34,779 bases of DNA from Candidatus Thorarchaeota archaeon (GCA_004524435.1 SDNO01000005.1:1-34779), one strand, 5' to 3'. Shown: positions 24,371 to 33,670, numbered from the stretch's first letter. Program-made: numbers and translations. The notes: a model not told the origin generated them from the letters alone.

Positions 24371-24398
24371 TTTGCTGGTAGGTATCTCTACCAGCAAG
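24371..24398 (+). terminator. Strong hairpin after the GNAT gene
   Basis: TTGCTGGTAG (24372-24381) pairs perfectly with CTACCAGCAA (24388-24397) across GTATCT. It begins about 20 bases after the GNAT stop. A U-run is missing, so it could also be part of the leader of the following methylase gene, which has a weaker hairpin AGCCGA/TCGGCT at 24428-24444. Confidence 0.4.
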
Positions 24399-24520
24399 AA
24401 GAATTACCTCCCATCTTGGTGTAGCCAAGCCGAAGGAATCGGCTAGTCTGGGGCCTGTCCTAGTCTTATCTCTCGGAACCTTGAAAGGGCTTGGTGTTCT
24501 TGACTGAGATAGCATAGAAC

Positions 24521-24528
24521 AGGGAGGT
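24521..24528 (+). promoter_or_regulatory. Ribosome site supporting a CTG start at 24535
   Basis: AGGGAGGT stands six bases before CTG 24535. No ATG, GTG or TTG lies in frame between the upstream stop at 24505-24507 and ATG 24643. Confidence 0.6.
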
Positions 24529-24534
24529 CCAGAC

Positions 24535-26757
24535 CTGAACGATTCCCCCATTGAAAGTATCTTTCCAATCTCTGAAGTCAATCGGATTGCAGAGAGGGAA
24601 TCAACGGGTTTTGGCAGAAGACACTATCGTCCAGTATATGTCATGCACAAGTGGTGGGCGAGACGGTTGGGTTCCGTGTTTCGGACGATACTATTGTACA
24701 CTCTGGCTGATTCCAGTCTAGAGGGATGGGATGGCAGTCCGGAGACCCTCTGGCAGTTCTATGCTCGCGATGTAATTATGGAACCAAAGACTGTACTCGA
24801 TCCAATGATGGGTGGCGGTACCACCATTGTTGAGAGCCTTAGGTTTGGATGCAGAGTCATAGGTGGAGACCTTAATCCTGTAGCTTGGTTTGTGGTTAAG
24901 AAACAGGTAGAAGACTTGGATACGAGGCTGCTTGAGCAGAGTCTGAAGAAACTGGACAATGATCTGGGCGATGACCTGCGTCGTTACTATGTGACAAGAT
25001 GCCCCGTATGTGGAAGAGATGCTGAGGGGCTCTACTATTTCTACACAAAGATGGTATCATGTCCTGACTGTGGCAGAGAGCTGCCATTGGTCAGGGACTT
25101 CTTTCTTGCTCGCTCTCGCAGGGAAGAGACGGATGTTGTGGTGTGTCCTATCTGTTGGAATGTCTTTGAAACCCCAGATGCACAGAAGTATACAGCATGT
25201 CCTCAGTGTGGCCATGAGTTTATTCCGAAAAAGTCCGGCCATGTGAGGGGGAGAAGTTTCAGGTGCTGCGGTAAAGAGTGTGGCTCCTATAGCATTGTGG
25301 ATTATGTGCGGAAGAACGGGCGACCCTCAGAAAGGATGTATGCCGTGGAGTTCTACTGCCCCCATTGTGATAACGAAGGAGATTCAAGGCTTAAGAACGG
25401 GAGGGGATACAAGGCAAGTGATGACCAAGATGTACAGCTTCTCGAAGCTGCACGTGAAGAGTTCGTGAGAATAGGAGACAGGTTACCCATACCAGACACG
25501 CGTATTCCTGATGGGGTTGAAACCCGACGGGCGCTGAACCATCAGTATGAGCGGTTTCGAGATATGTTTAACCAACGTCAGCTGCTGAACCTCGGTAAGA
25601 TATATCGTTGGATCTTGCAGGAAGAGAATGCGAATCTGCGGGAGTTTTTGATTCTTGCATTCTCTAATTGCTTGAAGTACAACAATATGTTCTGCAAGTA
25701 CAATGCAACGAGAGGTTTCATAACCGACATATTCCGTACGCACTCCTTTTCGCCCTCGATGGCACCTGTCGAGTGCAACTGTTATGATACAACAAAGGGA
25801 AGGGGATCCTTCAGTGCTTTTGTGAACTTGGTCATTGAAGGAAAAGAGTATTGCACGAGTCCTTTCGAGAGACACTTTCACCAGGGACAGATGGTGAAGA
25901 CTCGAACAGAAACACCAATCTCCGGGAATGTCGTCGGTAGTTACAGACAGTTGGAAAGTCCCGGGGACACCCTCTTGGTGTGTGGTTCCTCTGGTCACCT
26001 AGAGATACCAAACGGCTCAGTCGACATTGTGGTTACTGATCCGCCATACGCGGACAACGTGATGTACTCAGAGCTATCGAATTTCTTCTATGTGTGGTTG
26101 AAGATTGGATTGGATAACGACTATGACGAGTTCAGAAGTACACTGGTTCCTTGGAAATCGGAAGTGATAGCAAATAGAGTGCAGGACAAATCACCAGATG
26201 ACTTCCTAGCTGGGCTACGAAGTATTCTTGAGGAAACAAATCGGGTGCTGAAGGAAGATGGAAAACTTGTCTTCACGTTTCATCACAGATCCTTGGATGC
26301 ATGGTCTTCTGTGCTACAGGCTGTGCTAGATGCAGGATTCTTCATCCGGACAATCTATCCTGTTAGGAGCGAGATGAAGGCGTCCACTCATTTTCTAGGT
26401 AAGAGCAATATCAAGTACGACATGATTATTGTCTGTAGGAAGCGAAAAAGACAGGGAAAGTCCATCACCTGGGCTGAGTTGGTTTCGGAGATTCAGGCCT
26501 CTGCAACTCACTTGATGAAACGTATGGACTCCTCAGGTGAGGAGTTGGGGCGGCTAGATAGATATGTCATTGCCGTTGGGAAGTGCTTGGAGCTCTATTC
26601 ACAGTATTATCCGCAAGTCATCGAAGAGCAGATGCTGGTAGATGTGAGAACCGCTGTTGAAAGAATTGAGAATTGGATTCTTGATATCGGTTTCAAACAG
26701 ATAGGAATTGGGGTAGAAGACCCAGAATTGCAAGAATCACTCCAGCCAGAATCATAG
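24535..26757 (+). CDS. DUF1156-type DNA methyltransferase with zinc ribbons
   Basis: This 740-residue protein is a SAM-dependent DNA methylase of the DUF1156 type. The conserved N-terminus FPISEVNRIAERESTGFGRR then HYRPVYVMHKWWARR is followed by TVLDPMMGGGTTIVESLRFG (SAM site). A cysteine-rich insert with six zinc-knuckle pairs comes next (CPVCG, CPDCG, CPICW, CPQCG, CCGKEC, CPHCD), then the catalytic VVTDPPYADNVMYSELSNFF. The usual target is adenine N6 or cytosine N4. Because the conserved N-terminus lies before the first ATG (24643), I place the start at CTG 24535 behind AGGGAGGT. No restriction gene is adjacent. Its last 65 bases overlap the convergent T-protein gene. Confidence 0.85.
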   Translation: MNDSPIESIFPISEVNRIAERESTGFGRRHYRPVYVMHKWWARRLGSVFRTILLYTLADSSLEGWDGSPETLWQFYARDVIMEPKTVLDPMMGGGTTIVESLRFGCRVIGGDLNPVAWFVVKKQVEDLDTRLLEQSLKKLDNDLGDDLRRYYVTRCPVCGRDAEGLYYFYTKMVSCPDCGRELPLVRDFFLARSRREETDVVVCPICWNVFETPDAQKYTACPQCGHEFIPKKSGHVRGRSFRCCGKECGSYSIVDYVRKNGRPSERMYAVEFYCPHCDNEGDSRLKNGRGYKASDDQDVQLLEAAREEFVRIGDRLPIPDTRIPDGVETRRALNHQYERFRDMFNQRQLLNLGKIYRWILQEENANLREFLILAFSNCLKYNNMFCKYNATRGFITDIFRTHSFSPSMAPVECNCYDTTKGRGSFSAFVNLVIEGKEYCTSPFERHFHQGQMVKTRTETPISGNVVGSYRQLESPGDTLLVCGSSGHLEIPNGSVDIVVTDPPYADNVMYSELSNFFYVWLKIGLDNDYDEFRSTLVPWKSEVIANRVQDKSPDDFLAGLRSILEETNRVLKEDGKLVFTFHHRSLDAWSSVLQAVLDAGFFIRTIYPVRSEMKASTHFLGKSNIKYDMIIVCRKRKRQGKSITWAELVSEIQASATHLMKRMDSSGEELGRLDRYVIAVGKCLELYSQYYPQVIEEQMLVDVRTAVERIENWILDIGFKQIGIGVEDPELQESLQPES

Positions 26758-27508
26758 TCATGAGGAAACATACAGCAGTGTCTCTGTGCCTCCAGGTGGG
26801 TCTGCGAAGATATGTACGAGTGTCCTGGTATCCAAAACCGCGGCCGTCCATCGATAGCGAGAGAGATTCAGCCTTCATGAGTGCTGACACTAACAAGGGG
26901 AAGAATGTGTAACGGATGGTTCTTAGTATCTTATGGAGCCCTCCCACTTCTGGATATATTCCCCTTGAGTGTTGAGCCATGCGTACCGTTTCATTCTCTT
27001 GATCGAAGAGGGGCAGAAAGCGAAGCGCCACCACAAGCCCGAATGCGTATCTGTAAGGGATACCGATGTCCGTGAGAGCATAGGACAAGAGTGTGGGGTC
27101 AGTAGTGGCCACAAAGAGCATGCTGGAGAGTACTATGACCAAGAAGCGTAGCATTATGGACACGCCACGACTAATCCCGTAGTCTGTCACTGGGAGGGCA
27201 GGGCCAACCTGGCCAATCCTTGGAATGAGATAGAGGAAAACGGTTCCATTTGTAGTCACAAGTACTTGAACGATGAATAACAGAATGGAGAATACAAGAA
27301 TGAATCTCATCTTTCGAGTGAGCCGTGCAAGAGAAACCTTTGCAAGGCGGAACGTGAGCACTAGAACGGAGAGAACGAGCAGACCGAATGCCCCGTTCTG
27401 GTAGAGAATGATTGATGTATTCAGAGTGAGTAACATCCAGAGTTTTGTCAGGGGATGCAACTGGTGGACAGGGGACTTGACATCCATGAAACCGATTCTA
27501 GAGGCCAT
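26693..27508 (-). CDS. ECF transporter T protein (YkoC/EcfT-like)
   Basis: T proteins are the membrane couplers of energy-coupling-factor vitamin importers. The 271-residue product has about five membrane segments and the cytoplasmic coupling helix ALMKAESLSLSMDGRGFGYQ, which matches the A-x-x-x-R-G EcfT motif that docks on the ATPases. ATG 27508 overlaps the stop of the ATPase gene by one base (TGATG), a sign of coupled translation. Order S, double ATPase, T matches ykoE-ykoD-ykoC. The 3' end overlaps the convergent methylase gene by 65 bases. Confidence 0.88.
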   Translation of the reverse strand: MASRIGFMDVKSPVHQLHPLTKLWMLLTLNTSIILYQNGAFGLLVLSVLVLTFRLAKVSLARLTRKMRFILVFSILLFIVQVLVTTNGTVFLYLIPRIGQVGPALPVTDYGISRGVSIMLRFLVIVLSSMLFVATTDPTLLSYALTDIGIPYRYAFGLVVALRFLPLFDQENETVRMAQHSRGIYPEVGGLHKILRTIRYTFFPLLVSALMKAESLSLSMDGRGFGYQDTRTYLRRPTWRHRDTAVCFLMTMILAGVILAILGLLPQFLSV

Positions 27509-28956
27509 CAAACATCACCTAGTCTGTTTACGTATTCACTGCGTCCGAGTTTGCCAAGCTGCTTCATCACATCGGCGGGCATGCCATCGAGTAGGATACG
27601 ACCATTGTCGATGAACACAAGTCGATCGCAGAACTGTGCGGCAAACTGAGAGTCATGAGTCACAACCACTGCGGACCCTCCACGACTTACTGTTGAGTGA
27701 ATCACACTCTGGACAAACTTGCGTCCCTCAACATCTTGACCGATGAAAGGTTCGTCGAGGAGGAGCAGTTCGGGCTCATGCACCATGATCGAAGATATGT
27801 TCAGTCTTCTCTTCTGACCGTGGCTGAGCGAGAATGGATTCCGAGTACGGGTATCAGCTAGTCCCGCTAGGTCGAGGAACTTGTTGGCCCTTCCAAGGGC
27901 CTCCTCTTCCTGTAATTCGAATATGTCTATCCCGAGAGTCTGTTCTCTCCATACGGTAGTTTCGAAAATCTGATGATTAGGGTTCTGAAAGACAACTGCA
28001 GTCTTTCGTGCAACAACGGTCTTTGGTAGACTCTCTATTGCCTCCGAGTCCAGATAGACCAGGCCCCTGTGAGGAGACAGTAGTCCTGCAAGAAGAAGTA
28101 GAAGGGTAGTCTTTCCGGATCCATTGTCGCCCATGATAGCTACAACCTCTCTTCTGTCTACTTCGATTGTAATGTCTTGGATTGCCTGTCGAGAGCCGTA
28201 GGAATATGCTATGGATTCTGCTCTAACCAAGGGGTCAGAATCTTGTTCCACAGAAGATGTGATGGCCAAAGGGCCGACCTCGGGTGGTGGGCTGAAGGGC
28301 ACGATATCATCTCCTGTGAGATGGAGTATCCTGTCTGCAATCGACTGCAGCCTCTCGAAACGATGCTCGATGCAGATTATTCCCATGCCCTGGGATTTGA
28401 GGTTTGACAGTACATGACGGATTCTTCTGGTGCCTGCGGGGTCAAGGCTTGAAGTGGGTTCATCAAGTATCAGGTAGTCAGGTCGAAAAGCCAACATTGA
28501 CGCAATGGCAACACGCTGTTTCTCGCCCCCTGAGAGCTGGTAAGTGGCACGATCTAGTAGGTCAGGTCGCTCCACTTCCTCGAGGGAACGAGTGACCTTT
28601 TGGGCCAGTTCATTTTCCGGAATGAGAAAGTTCTCAGGGCCAAATGCGACCTCGTCCGATACACGGAGGGTACATAGCTGACCCTCTGAATCCTGTTGCA
28701 CCAGAGCAATCCTGCGAGCTATCTCACTTATTCTCATTGAATCTAGGTCATTATCTTCAACTGCAAGATGACCAGAGAGAGTGCCATCTATCACATGGGG
28801 GATGAGTCCCGCCAAGCATTTCGCTAAGGTAGACTTACCCGAACCCGTTGGACCGGTGAGAAGGACTAGTTCTCCTCTCTCTAGGGTCATTGAAACACTG
28901 TCAAGAACGGTGCTTTCGCCACCGTATGAGAAACTGACATCTCTTGCCTCAAGCAT
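27508..28956 (-). CDS. ECF transporter double ATPase (YkoD-like)
   Basis: This protein of 482 residues fuses two ABC ATPase domains, as in YkoD. Domain 1 has GPTGSGKST (Walker A, about 34-42), the LSGGEKQRVAIASML signature and YLILDEPTSSLD. Domain 2 has GDNGSGKTT (about 277-285), LSHGQKRRLNISSIM with His for the second Gly, and LLLLDEPFIGQD. Both switch histidines can be seen (CIEHR, VVTHDS). It would hydrolyse ATP to drive uptake through the neighbouring S and T proteins. ATG 28956 lies 11 bases after the S-component gene. Confidence 0.93.
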   Translation of the reverse strand: MLEARDVSFSYGGESTVLDSVSMTLERGELVLLTGPTGSGKSTLAKCLAGLIPHVIDGTLSGHLAVEDNDLDSMRISEIARRIALVQQDSEGQLCTLRVSDEVAFGPENFLIPENELAQKVTRSLEEVERPDLLDRATYQLSGGEKQRVAIASMLAFRPDYLILDEPTSSLDPAGTRRIRHVLSNLKSQGMGIICIEHRFERLQSIADRILHLTGDDIVPFSPPPEVGPLAITSSVEQDSDPLVRAESIAYSYGSRQAIQDITIEVDRREVVAIMGDNGSGKTTLLLLLAGLLSPHRGLVYLDSEAIESLPKTVVARKTAVVFQNPNHQIFETTVWREQTLGIDIFELQEEEALGRANKFLDLAGLADTRTRNPFSLSHGQKRRLNISSIMVHEPELLLLDEPFIGQDVEGRKFVQSVIHSTVSRGGSAVVVTHDSQFAAQFCDRLVFIDNGRILLDGMPADVMKQLGKLGRSEYVNRLGDV

Positions 28957-28967
28957 TCTCTACCCGC

Positions 28968-30026
28968 CTAATACACATAGAGTTCAGTCACCTGTTTTAC
29001 CCAAGCAGAGCCCTCGTAGTTTCCAGCTATCAGCCAGAGGCCGTCATTAGATTCTGTAAGCAGAAGTCTTTCATCATCTAGGACGGTCTGGAGATCGAAT
29101 GTAATTGAATAACCATCTCTAGCAATCACCTGTATGCCATTTGCTTGGGGCTTCGGCTCTGCTACGCCAAGAATGGTTGATAGCAAGACCCCTGTGTAGT
29201 TGGTTGGGGGAATGTGGGTGTATGCGCCTTGGAGTTCTGCAACAATAGTCACTTCATACTCTGAGAAATCGGCAGGGCGGTATAGGTAAGGAGTTTCAAC
29301 CAGACCCGTCACCTCGCAGGAATATGGATCAGCAAATACGTCTGCAATGGCCACCGCGTAATATGTGGAACCTAGAATGAGAAAGGTCACAAAGGCAATT
29401 GCCGGAAGATTCCGTCGAATCATGATGGAACGGGAGACTCCCTCTTCCGCAGGAAGGTGATTTGTCAGTCCCGCCTCTTCTAGGAAGGCGAGAGTTTGCC
29501 ATGCAAAATAGCCGGCGAATATGATGCCGGAACAGAATGCTAGTATCGTGATAAGGCTAATGTAGATCAATGGTGTTCCGGTAAAGTAGAAGAGCTGGAA
29601 TACGATAACATTGGAGGAGGATGACAGACCGGCGAAGAGCCACCAGTTCAGACGTTCTATGACGGATTTGCTGGATGGACCATTAGGAGAAATCGATGGA
29701 ATATCAAGGATGACACCTTGAATAAGTGATACAATGACAATCACTATTCCATGTGTGCTACCTGTGAACATCTCGACAAAGCCTTTCAGAAGACCAGCGA
29801 AAGCGCCAGAGCCACGTTTTGGGACAAGCACTCGAATCAACACGATCCAGAAGACATGAAGTCCTGCAATGATTTGGCCTGCCCCGAAGGGTACCCCAAC
29901 TGCGATGTTGATTAGGTTCCCTAGATAACCAACAAAAGTACTCAGCGCCCCACCTAGTGAAGAGAGAATGAAGAGAGTCACAAGCTCTCGGGTGGTCATG
30001 ATGTTCGAGAAGGCCTTTCTCGTCAC
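28968..30026 (-). CDS. ECF S component (YkoE-like) with SUOX-like domain
   Basis: The first 230 residues form about six membrane segments with YkoE-like features (TRELVTLFILSSLGGALSTF, then PFGAGQIIAGLHVFWIVLIR), the substrate-binding unit of an ECF importer; YkoE relatives carry thiamine precursors. After a last membrane segment comes an extracellular region of about 130 residues. Its NYTGVLLSTILGVAEPKPQA, VIARDGYSITFD and WVKQVTELYVY follow the pattern of the SUOX molybdopterin-binding fold but lack a catalytic cysteine. GTG 30026 overlaps the upstream stop by four bases (GTGA) and has GAGGTG five bases before it. The fusion is the unusual part. Confidence 0.8.
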   Translation of the reverse strand: MTRKAFSNIMTTRELVTLFILSSLGGALSTFVGYLGNLINIAVGVPFGAGQIIAGLHVFWIVLIRVLVPKRGSGAFAGLLKGFVEMFTGSTHGIVIVIVSLIQGVILDIPSISPNGPSSKSVIERLNWWLFAGLSSSSNVIVFQLFYFTGTPLIYISLITILAFCSGIIFAGYFAWQTLAFLEEAGLTNHLPAEEGVSRSIMIRRNLPAIAFVTFLILGSTYYAVAIADVFADPYSCEVTGLVETPYLYRPADFSEYEVTIVAELQGAYTHIPPTNYTGVLLSTILGVAEPKPQANGIQVIARDGYSITFDLQTVLDDERLLLTESNDGLWLIAGNYEGSAWVKQVTELYVY

Positions 30027-31579
30027 GGTACCACCTCGATAATCTGTGTGTAACGGACCCATCGAGCTCCTGCTGACAGGTATATGTCGCAACCCATTCC
30101 CGGAGCTGACGTCTGAAGACAATCACCATTGCTGTACTGACCATCCTCTGGTAACATCGCAAGCCTCAGTCCAGTAGACCAGTCGGGAACGGTTGTTCCA
30201 TTATAGGAATATGCCAATATCATGTCGCCTTGCAGTTGGTACCAGCTTTCGTTTGGGTACACATTGTCATAACAGAATTCTTGTTGATAGCCATCATTAG
30301 CAGTCACTCTCAGTGTGTTCTCGGTCGTCATGCCACCCACTAGAGCCAAGAGATCGGAGATTTTCACGCCTTTGTATACACCTTGACCATGCCAATTCTC
30401 AAGCTGATTTTGGAAGGATGAGAACCCTTCTATCGTAGGCAATTGCATCAGGTCGTCTATTGTAAGGGTTAGGTCTTCGTTTCTACCCCGAATGACGACC
30501 TGGTCTCTCGCAAAAGATGGCTCCTCTAAGGCAACGGGTTCTATCCTGACCTGTGGACCTGACACTGTAACATTGACATAGTGGTATATACCGCCTTTCT
30601 CTGCAGTCTCATAGAGGGTGGCACCAGCTCCTCCCGTTATGACGTAGGTCACGGTGCTGGGAGTACTGACATTGAACATATGGATGTGACCGGCGAAGAC
30701 AACGTTCACCGATTCGGATTCGAAGATATTCATGAGACGCGTGGCGGTGGTGGTATTGAGTAGTGTATGATTGCCACCCGGTCTTGGGTCAAATGGCGGG
30801 ATGTGTGTGAAGACGAACTTGTGTTCTGCTACTGCTGTGGACAGGTCATCTTCAAGCCACTGCAATATTGATTCTGATACATCCCCAGCTGACGAGTTGA
30901 AGATGGTGAAATGTGCACCACCAAAATCAAAGGAATAGGTGGAGGGGCCGTATCTACTCTGATATCGTTGACCCCCGTTCAACTTGATATCATGATTTCC
31001 AGCTGTGAGAAAAAGGGGAACGGAGAGATTTCCCGTAGCGTCGTCAAATCGTTGGTATTGTTTCTCTTGACCAAAGGGAGTGATGTCACCACAGTGAAAC
31101 AGCATATCGGGATGGAGGTGGTTTGCAGTGGTCACAATGTCCTGTATGGAGCCCTGATACCCCTGTGAATCACCAAATACGTAGAAATTCAGAGGAGATG
31201 CATCTGAGGTGTCCATCGTGATACTCGCATTGGGCAATTGCGTTTCTAAGCGGAGAATATTGGAGGATCCATTGGAGTATACTATGGAGTATGAAACATT
31301 TGATGAGAAGGTGACTCTGTGCGTGTTGATATTGGTGATGAGAACCTGATGATTATTCAGAAGACCGCCAGCATGGGCCGATAGATTGAGTTGTATGGAT
31401 AGAGCCATTGCACGAATCACCGTCTGATCGGTAGTTTGATCCAATACGTACCCACCCCGAACTGATACTTCCGGTGCCGGAGCAGGGTTGCCAGTGAATA
31501 TCAGATACACTGACCCTATGCTTGTAATACAGATGAGGATAATACCTGCAAGAGCCAAAGTTTCTCTTCTCTGATTCAT
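30023..31579 (-). CDS. Exported metallophosphoesterase with SUOX-like domain
   Basis: The 518-residue product starts with a signal anchor (LALAGIILICITSIGSVYLI), so the rest is outside the cell; many N-x-S/T sites agree. The calcineurin-like phosphoesterase motifs are all present: FGDSQG, HCGDIT, TAGNHD, FTHIPP and FAGHIHMF. The last 170 residues read as a SUOX-type domain: NWHGQGVYKGVKISDLLALV, VTANDGY, ILAYSYNGTTVP, LRLAMLPEDG and WVRYTQIIEV. The cysteine that binds molybdenum in sulfite oxidase is not seen. ATG 31579 is preferred over GTG 31597 because GGAG lies six bases before it and the TATA box at 31614-31623 predicts a start near 31592. It overlaps the S-component gene by four bases. 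Confidence 0.85.
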   Translation of the reverse strand: MNQRRETLALAGIILICITSIGSVYLIFTGNPAPAPEVSVRGGYVLDQTTDQTVIRAMALSIQLNLSAHAGGLLNNHQVLITNINTHRVTFSSNVSYSIVYSNGSSNILRLETQLPNASITMDTSDASPLNFYVFGDSQGYQGSIQDIVTTANHLHPDMLFHCGDITPFGQEKQYQRFDDATGNLSVPLFLTAGNHDIKLNGGQRYQSRYGPSTYSFDFGGAHFTIFNSSAGDVSESILQWLEDDLSTAVAEHKFVFTHIPPFDPRPGGNHTLLNTTTATRLMNIFESESVNVVFAGHIHMFNVSTPSTVTYVITGGAGATLYETAEKGGIYHYVNVTVSGPQVRIEPVALEEPSFARDQVVIRGRNEDLTLTIDDLMQLPTIEGFSSFQNQLENWHGQGVYKGVKISDLLALVGGMTTENTLRVTANDGYQQEFCYDNVYPNESWYQLQGDMILAYSYNGTTVPDWSTGLRLAMLPEDGQYSNGDCLQTSAPGMGCDIYLSAGARWVRYTQIIEVVP

Positions 31580-31613
31580 CTGGGGCTCCGACTCCACTAA
31601 GTGATATGCATGA

Positions 31614-31623
31614 CTGTATATTT
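31614..31623 (-). promoter_or_regulatory. TATA box of the phosphoesterase-ECF operon
   Basis: AAATATACAG on the minus strand predicts transcription near 31592, just before ATG 31579. It makes the importer unit independent of the oxidoreductase gene. Confidence 0.5.
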
Positions 31624-31659
31624 CGGGTGTCTGTAGTAGTTAAGAAGCTTGGCACGTGC

Positions 31660-33624
31660 TCATGTTTCGGACTCTTCTATCCGTACTACTGTTGAATTGA
31701 AGGTTGATCCCCCACCAAGCACTTGAGGTATCGATAGTGTTATGGAGTTGGTAGGTCTTCCATCCAGATCGGCACCTTGGCGTGGGACCCATAGGACGCC
31801 GGGCGGAATAGACTCTGCCAGCTGAGTTTGCATCCTGATCTGCCCGCGCTCGTTTGAGAGTATCACCGTATCTCCCGAGAGGATGTTCCTCTCCTTTGCA
31901 TCGCGGGGGTTGATTCGTACAGTAGCAGGAATGGGCCCAAATACCTCTTGGAACTGTGTATGACTGTATCGTGTCATTGCACTATTCAAGAGAATGAACT
32001 CTTTGGAATCGATAGATAGCGAAGAGTACTGTGGAGTAGGTGACAGACCGAGGTTGTCAGTCTGAGTAGAGTAGAACTCAAGACGACCAGACGGTGTAGG
32101 GTAGTAGTTCAGAGGAAGATACTCCAATTCCACACAATTTCCCCCCATCAGGTCATCAAATGAGGCCCCTCTCAGCGATTCTTTCATGGCAATCTTCACC
32201 GCACTCCAAGGATTCTCAAACAACAAATCATCATCAAGCTTCAGGTGTTCTGCAATCTGACGCATCAGCCATATCTCATCTCTGCTCTCGCCGAGGGGCG
32301 GCACTACATTTCTTGATGCCATCGTATAGCGATGTGCCCAAGCGATTGTTATGTCGTCTTTCTCCAAGTAGGTACAAGCAGGCAGGACTAGATCTGCAAA
32401 GTCTGTAGTTTCAGTCCAGTGGGTATCATGTACAACTACGAAGACATCATCCCGAAAAAGCCCCTCTCTCAAGGGAATCTGGTTGGGAATTGTCAAGGCA
32501 GGATTCATATTATAGACAAATATGAACTTGAACTCGCCACGTTGAATGAGAGGAGCCAGGTCCACTTGACTTACAGTTTTCCAGTCGTTTGCTAACTGGT
32601 GCCTACCGCTCAGATACCCGGTGTCGATCTTGAAGCCGCTTTCATTGCTGTAGAAGAAGCCTCTGTGAATCCCGACAAGAGCAGGAAGAAGAGCAACGGC
32701 CCGAGTTGATTCAGCACCCTGTAGATGCTTTTGCATGCCCACCCCTATCATTGTGGCACCGGGCTTCCGATCCGCATAGAGGTCGCCCAGTTCACGAATG
32801 ACTCTCTCATCAGGACCGCATATGGAGGATGCTCTGGTCAGTGACCAATGGGACACTTCCTCAGCAAAGCGCTCATAACCTGCGGTATATGTCTTGATGA
32901 ACTCGTGGTCAATCTTGTCGGTTTGGATGAGGTAGTTTGCGAGGGAGAGGGCGAGGGGAGCGTCTGTACTCGGACGAAGTGGGATCCACCTATCAGCCTC
33001 TTTTGCAGTTCGGGTTCTCCGGGGATCGATAGCAACTATCGACGTACCATTCCTATCTCGGGCCTCTAAGGCCATGTCCCATATGTGCGGTGCGCTGACT
33101 ACGGCATTGAAGCCCCAGAAGATGATCATATGCATGTGCAGGAGGTCATCGGGTTGAACACCATAGTCTGAGCCGTAATGGAGCGAGATGGCATCTCGAC
33201 CGGACTTTGCACAGAGAGCATGGTCAGTCCTTGTAGCACCAAGTACGTTCCATAGACGCTGTGGAAAGTGGAGTGTGAGCAGTCCGGTGTTCCCGAAGTA
33301 GTCCAGTAAGAGAACACTCTCCTTTCCATGCTCTTCTATTGTGTTCTCTAGCCTGGCAGTCAGGAGCTCTAGTGCCTCTTCCCATGATATCTGGTGCAAT
33401 TCATCCTGAGCAGTGTCACGAAGATACGGATGTTTCACGCGGTTTGTGACCAGACGGACCATGTCCTTGGCGGCGCGAGGGCAGGTTATACCTCGTGTAA
33501 CCGGATGTTCAGGATCACCACGGACTGACTTGATTTGGCCGCTCGCATCAAGTTGAACGAGCAGGGTACAGGTGTCATAGCAGTCTCTCGGACAGACTGT
33601 TCGAAATTCATACGGAGCAGCCAT
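31660..33624 (-). CDS. Molybdopterin oxidoreductase (DMSO-reductase family)
   Basis: The 654-residue protein has the order of the DMSO reductase superfamily. An N-terminal 4Fe-4S site (VCPRDCYDTCTLLVQ with a later GITCPRA) is followed by the molybdopterin Rossmann domains (FWGFNAVVSAPHIWDMA, VAIDPRRTRTAKEADRWIPL, MIGVGMQKH, VYNMNPALTIPNQ) and a C-terminal MoCo-dinucleotide domain (RINPRDAKERNILSGDTVIL). The metal-ligand region reads DHALCAKSGRDAISLHYG; whether Cys or Ser binds the metal is unclear. No Tat signal or electron-transfer subunit is seen, so it is probably cytoplasmic with an unknown substrate. ATG 33624 is chosen because AGGA lies six bases before it; TTG 33642 has no such site. 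Confidence 0.9.
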   Translation of the reverse strand: MAAPYEFRTVCPRDCYDTCTLLVQLDASGQIKSVRGDPEHPVTRGITCPRAAKDMVRLVTNRVKHPYLRDTAQDELHQISWEEALELLTARLENTIEEHGKESVLLLDYFGNTGLLTLHFPQRLWNVLGATRTDHALCAKSGRDAISLHYGSDYGVQPDDLLHMHMIIFWGFNAVVSAPHIWDMALEARDRNGTSIVAIDPRRTRTAKEADRWIPLRPSTDAPLALSLANYLIQTDKIDHEFIKTYTAGYERFAEEVSHWSLTRASSICGPDERVIRELGDLYADRKPGATMIGVGMQKHLQGAESTRAVALLPALVGIHRGFFYSNESGFKIDTGYLSGRHQLANDWKTVSQVDLAPLIQRGEFKFIFVYNMNPALTIPNQIPLREGLFRDDVFVVVHDTHWTETTDFADLVLPACTYLEKDDITIAWAHRYTMASRNVVPPLGESRDEIWLMRQIAEHLKLDDDLLFENPWSAVKIAMKESLRGASFDDLMGGNCVELEYLPLNYYPTPSGRLEFYSTQTDNLGLSPTPQYSSLSIDSKEFILLNSAMTRYSHTQFQEVFGPIPATVRINPRDAKERNILSGDTVILSNERGQIRMQTQLAESIPPGVLWVPRQGADLDGRPTNSITLSIPQVLGGGSTFNSTVVRIEESET

Positions 33625-33670
33625 CTGGTTTCCTGACTCCAAGTATCATGATGGCATCTTGGTGGTCAGT

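Noticed and set aside
24351-24534. Riboswitch in the methylase leader
   Set aside because: Two hairpins are present, but they match no riboswitch core that I know.
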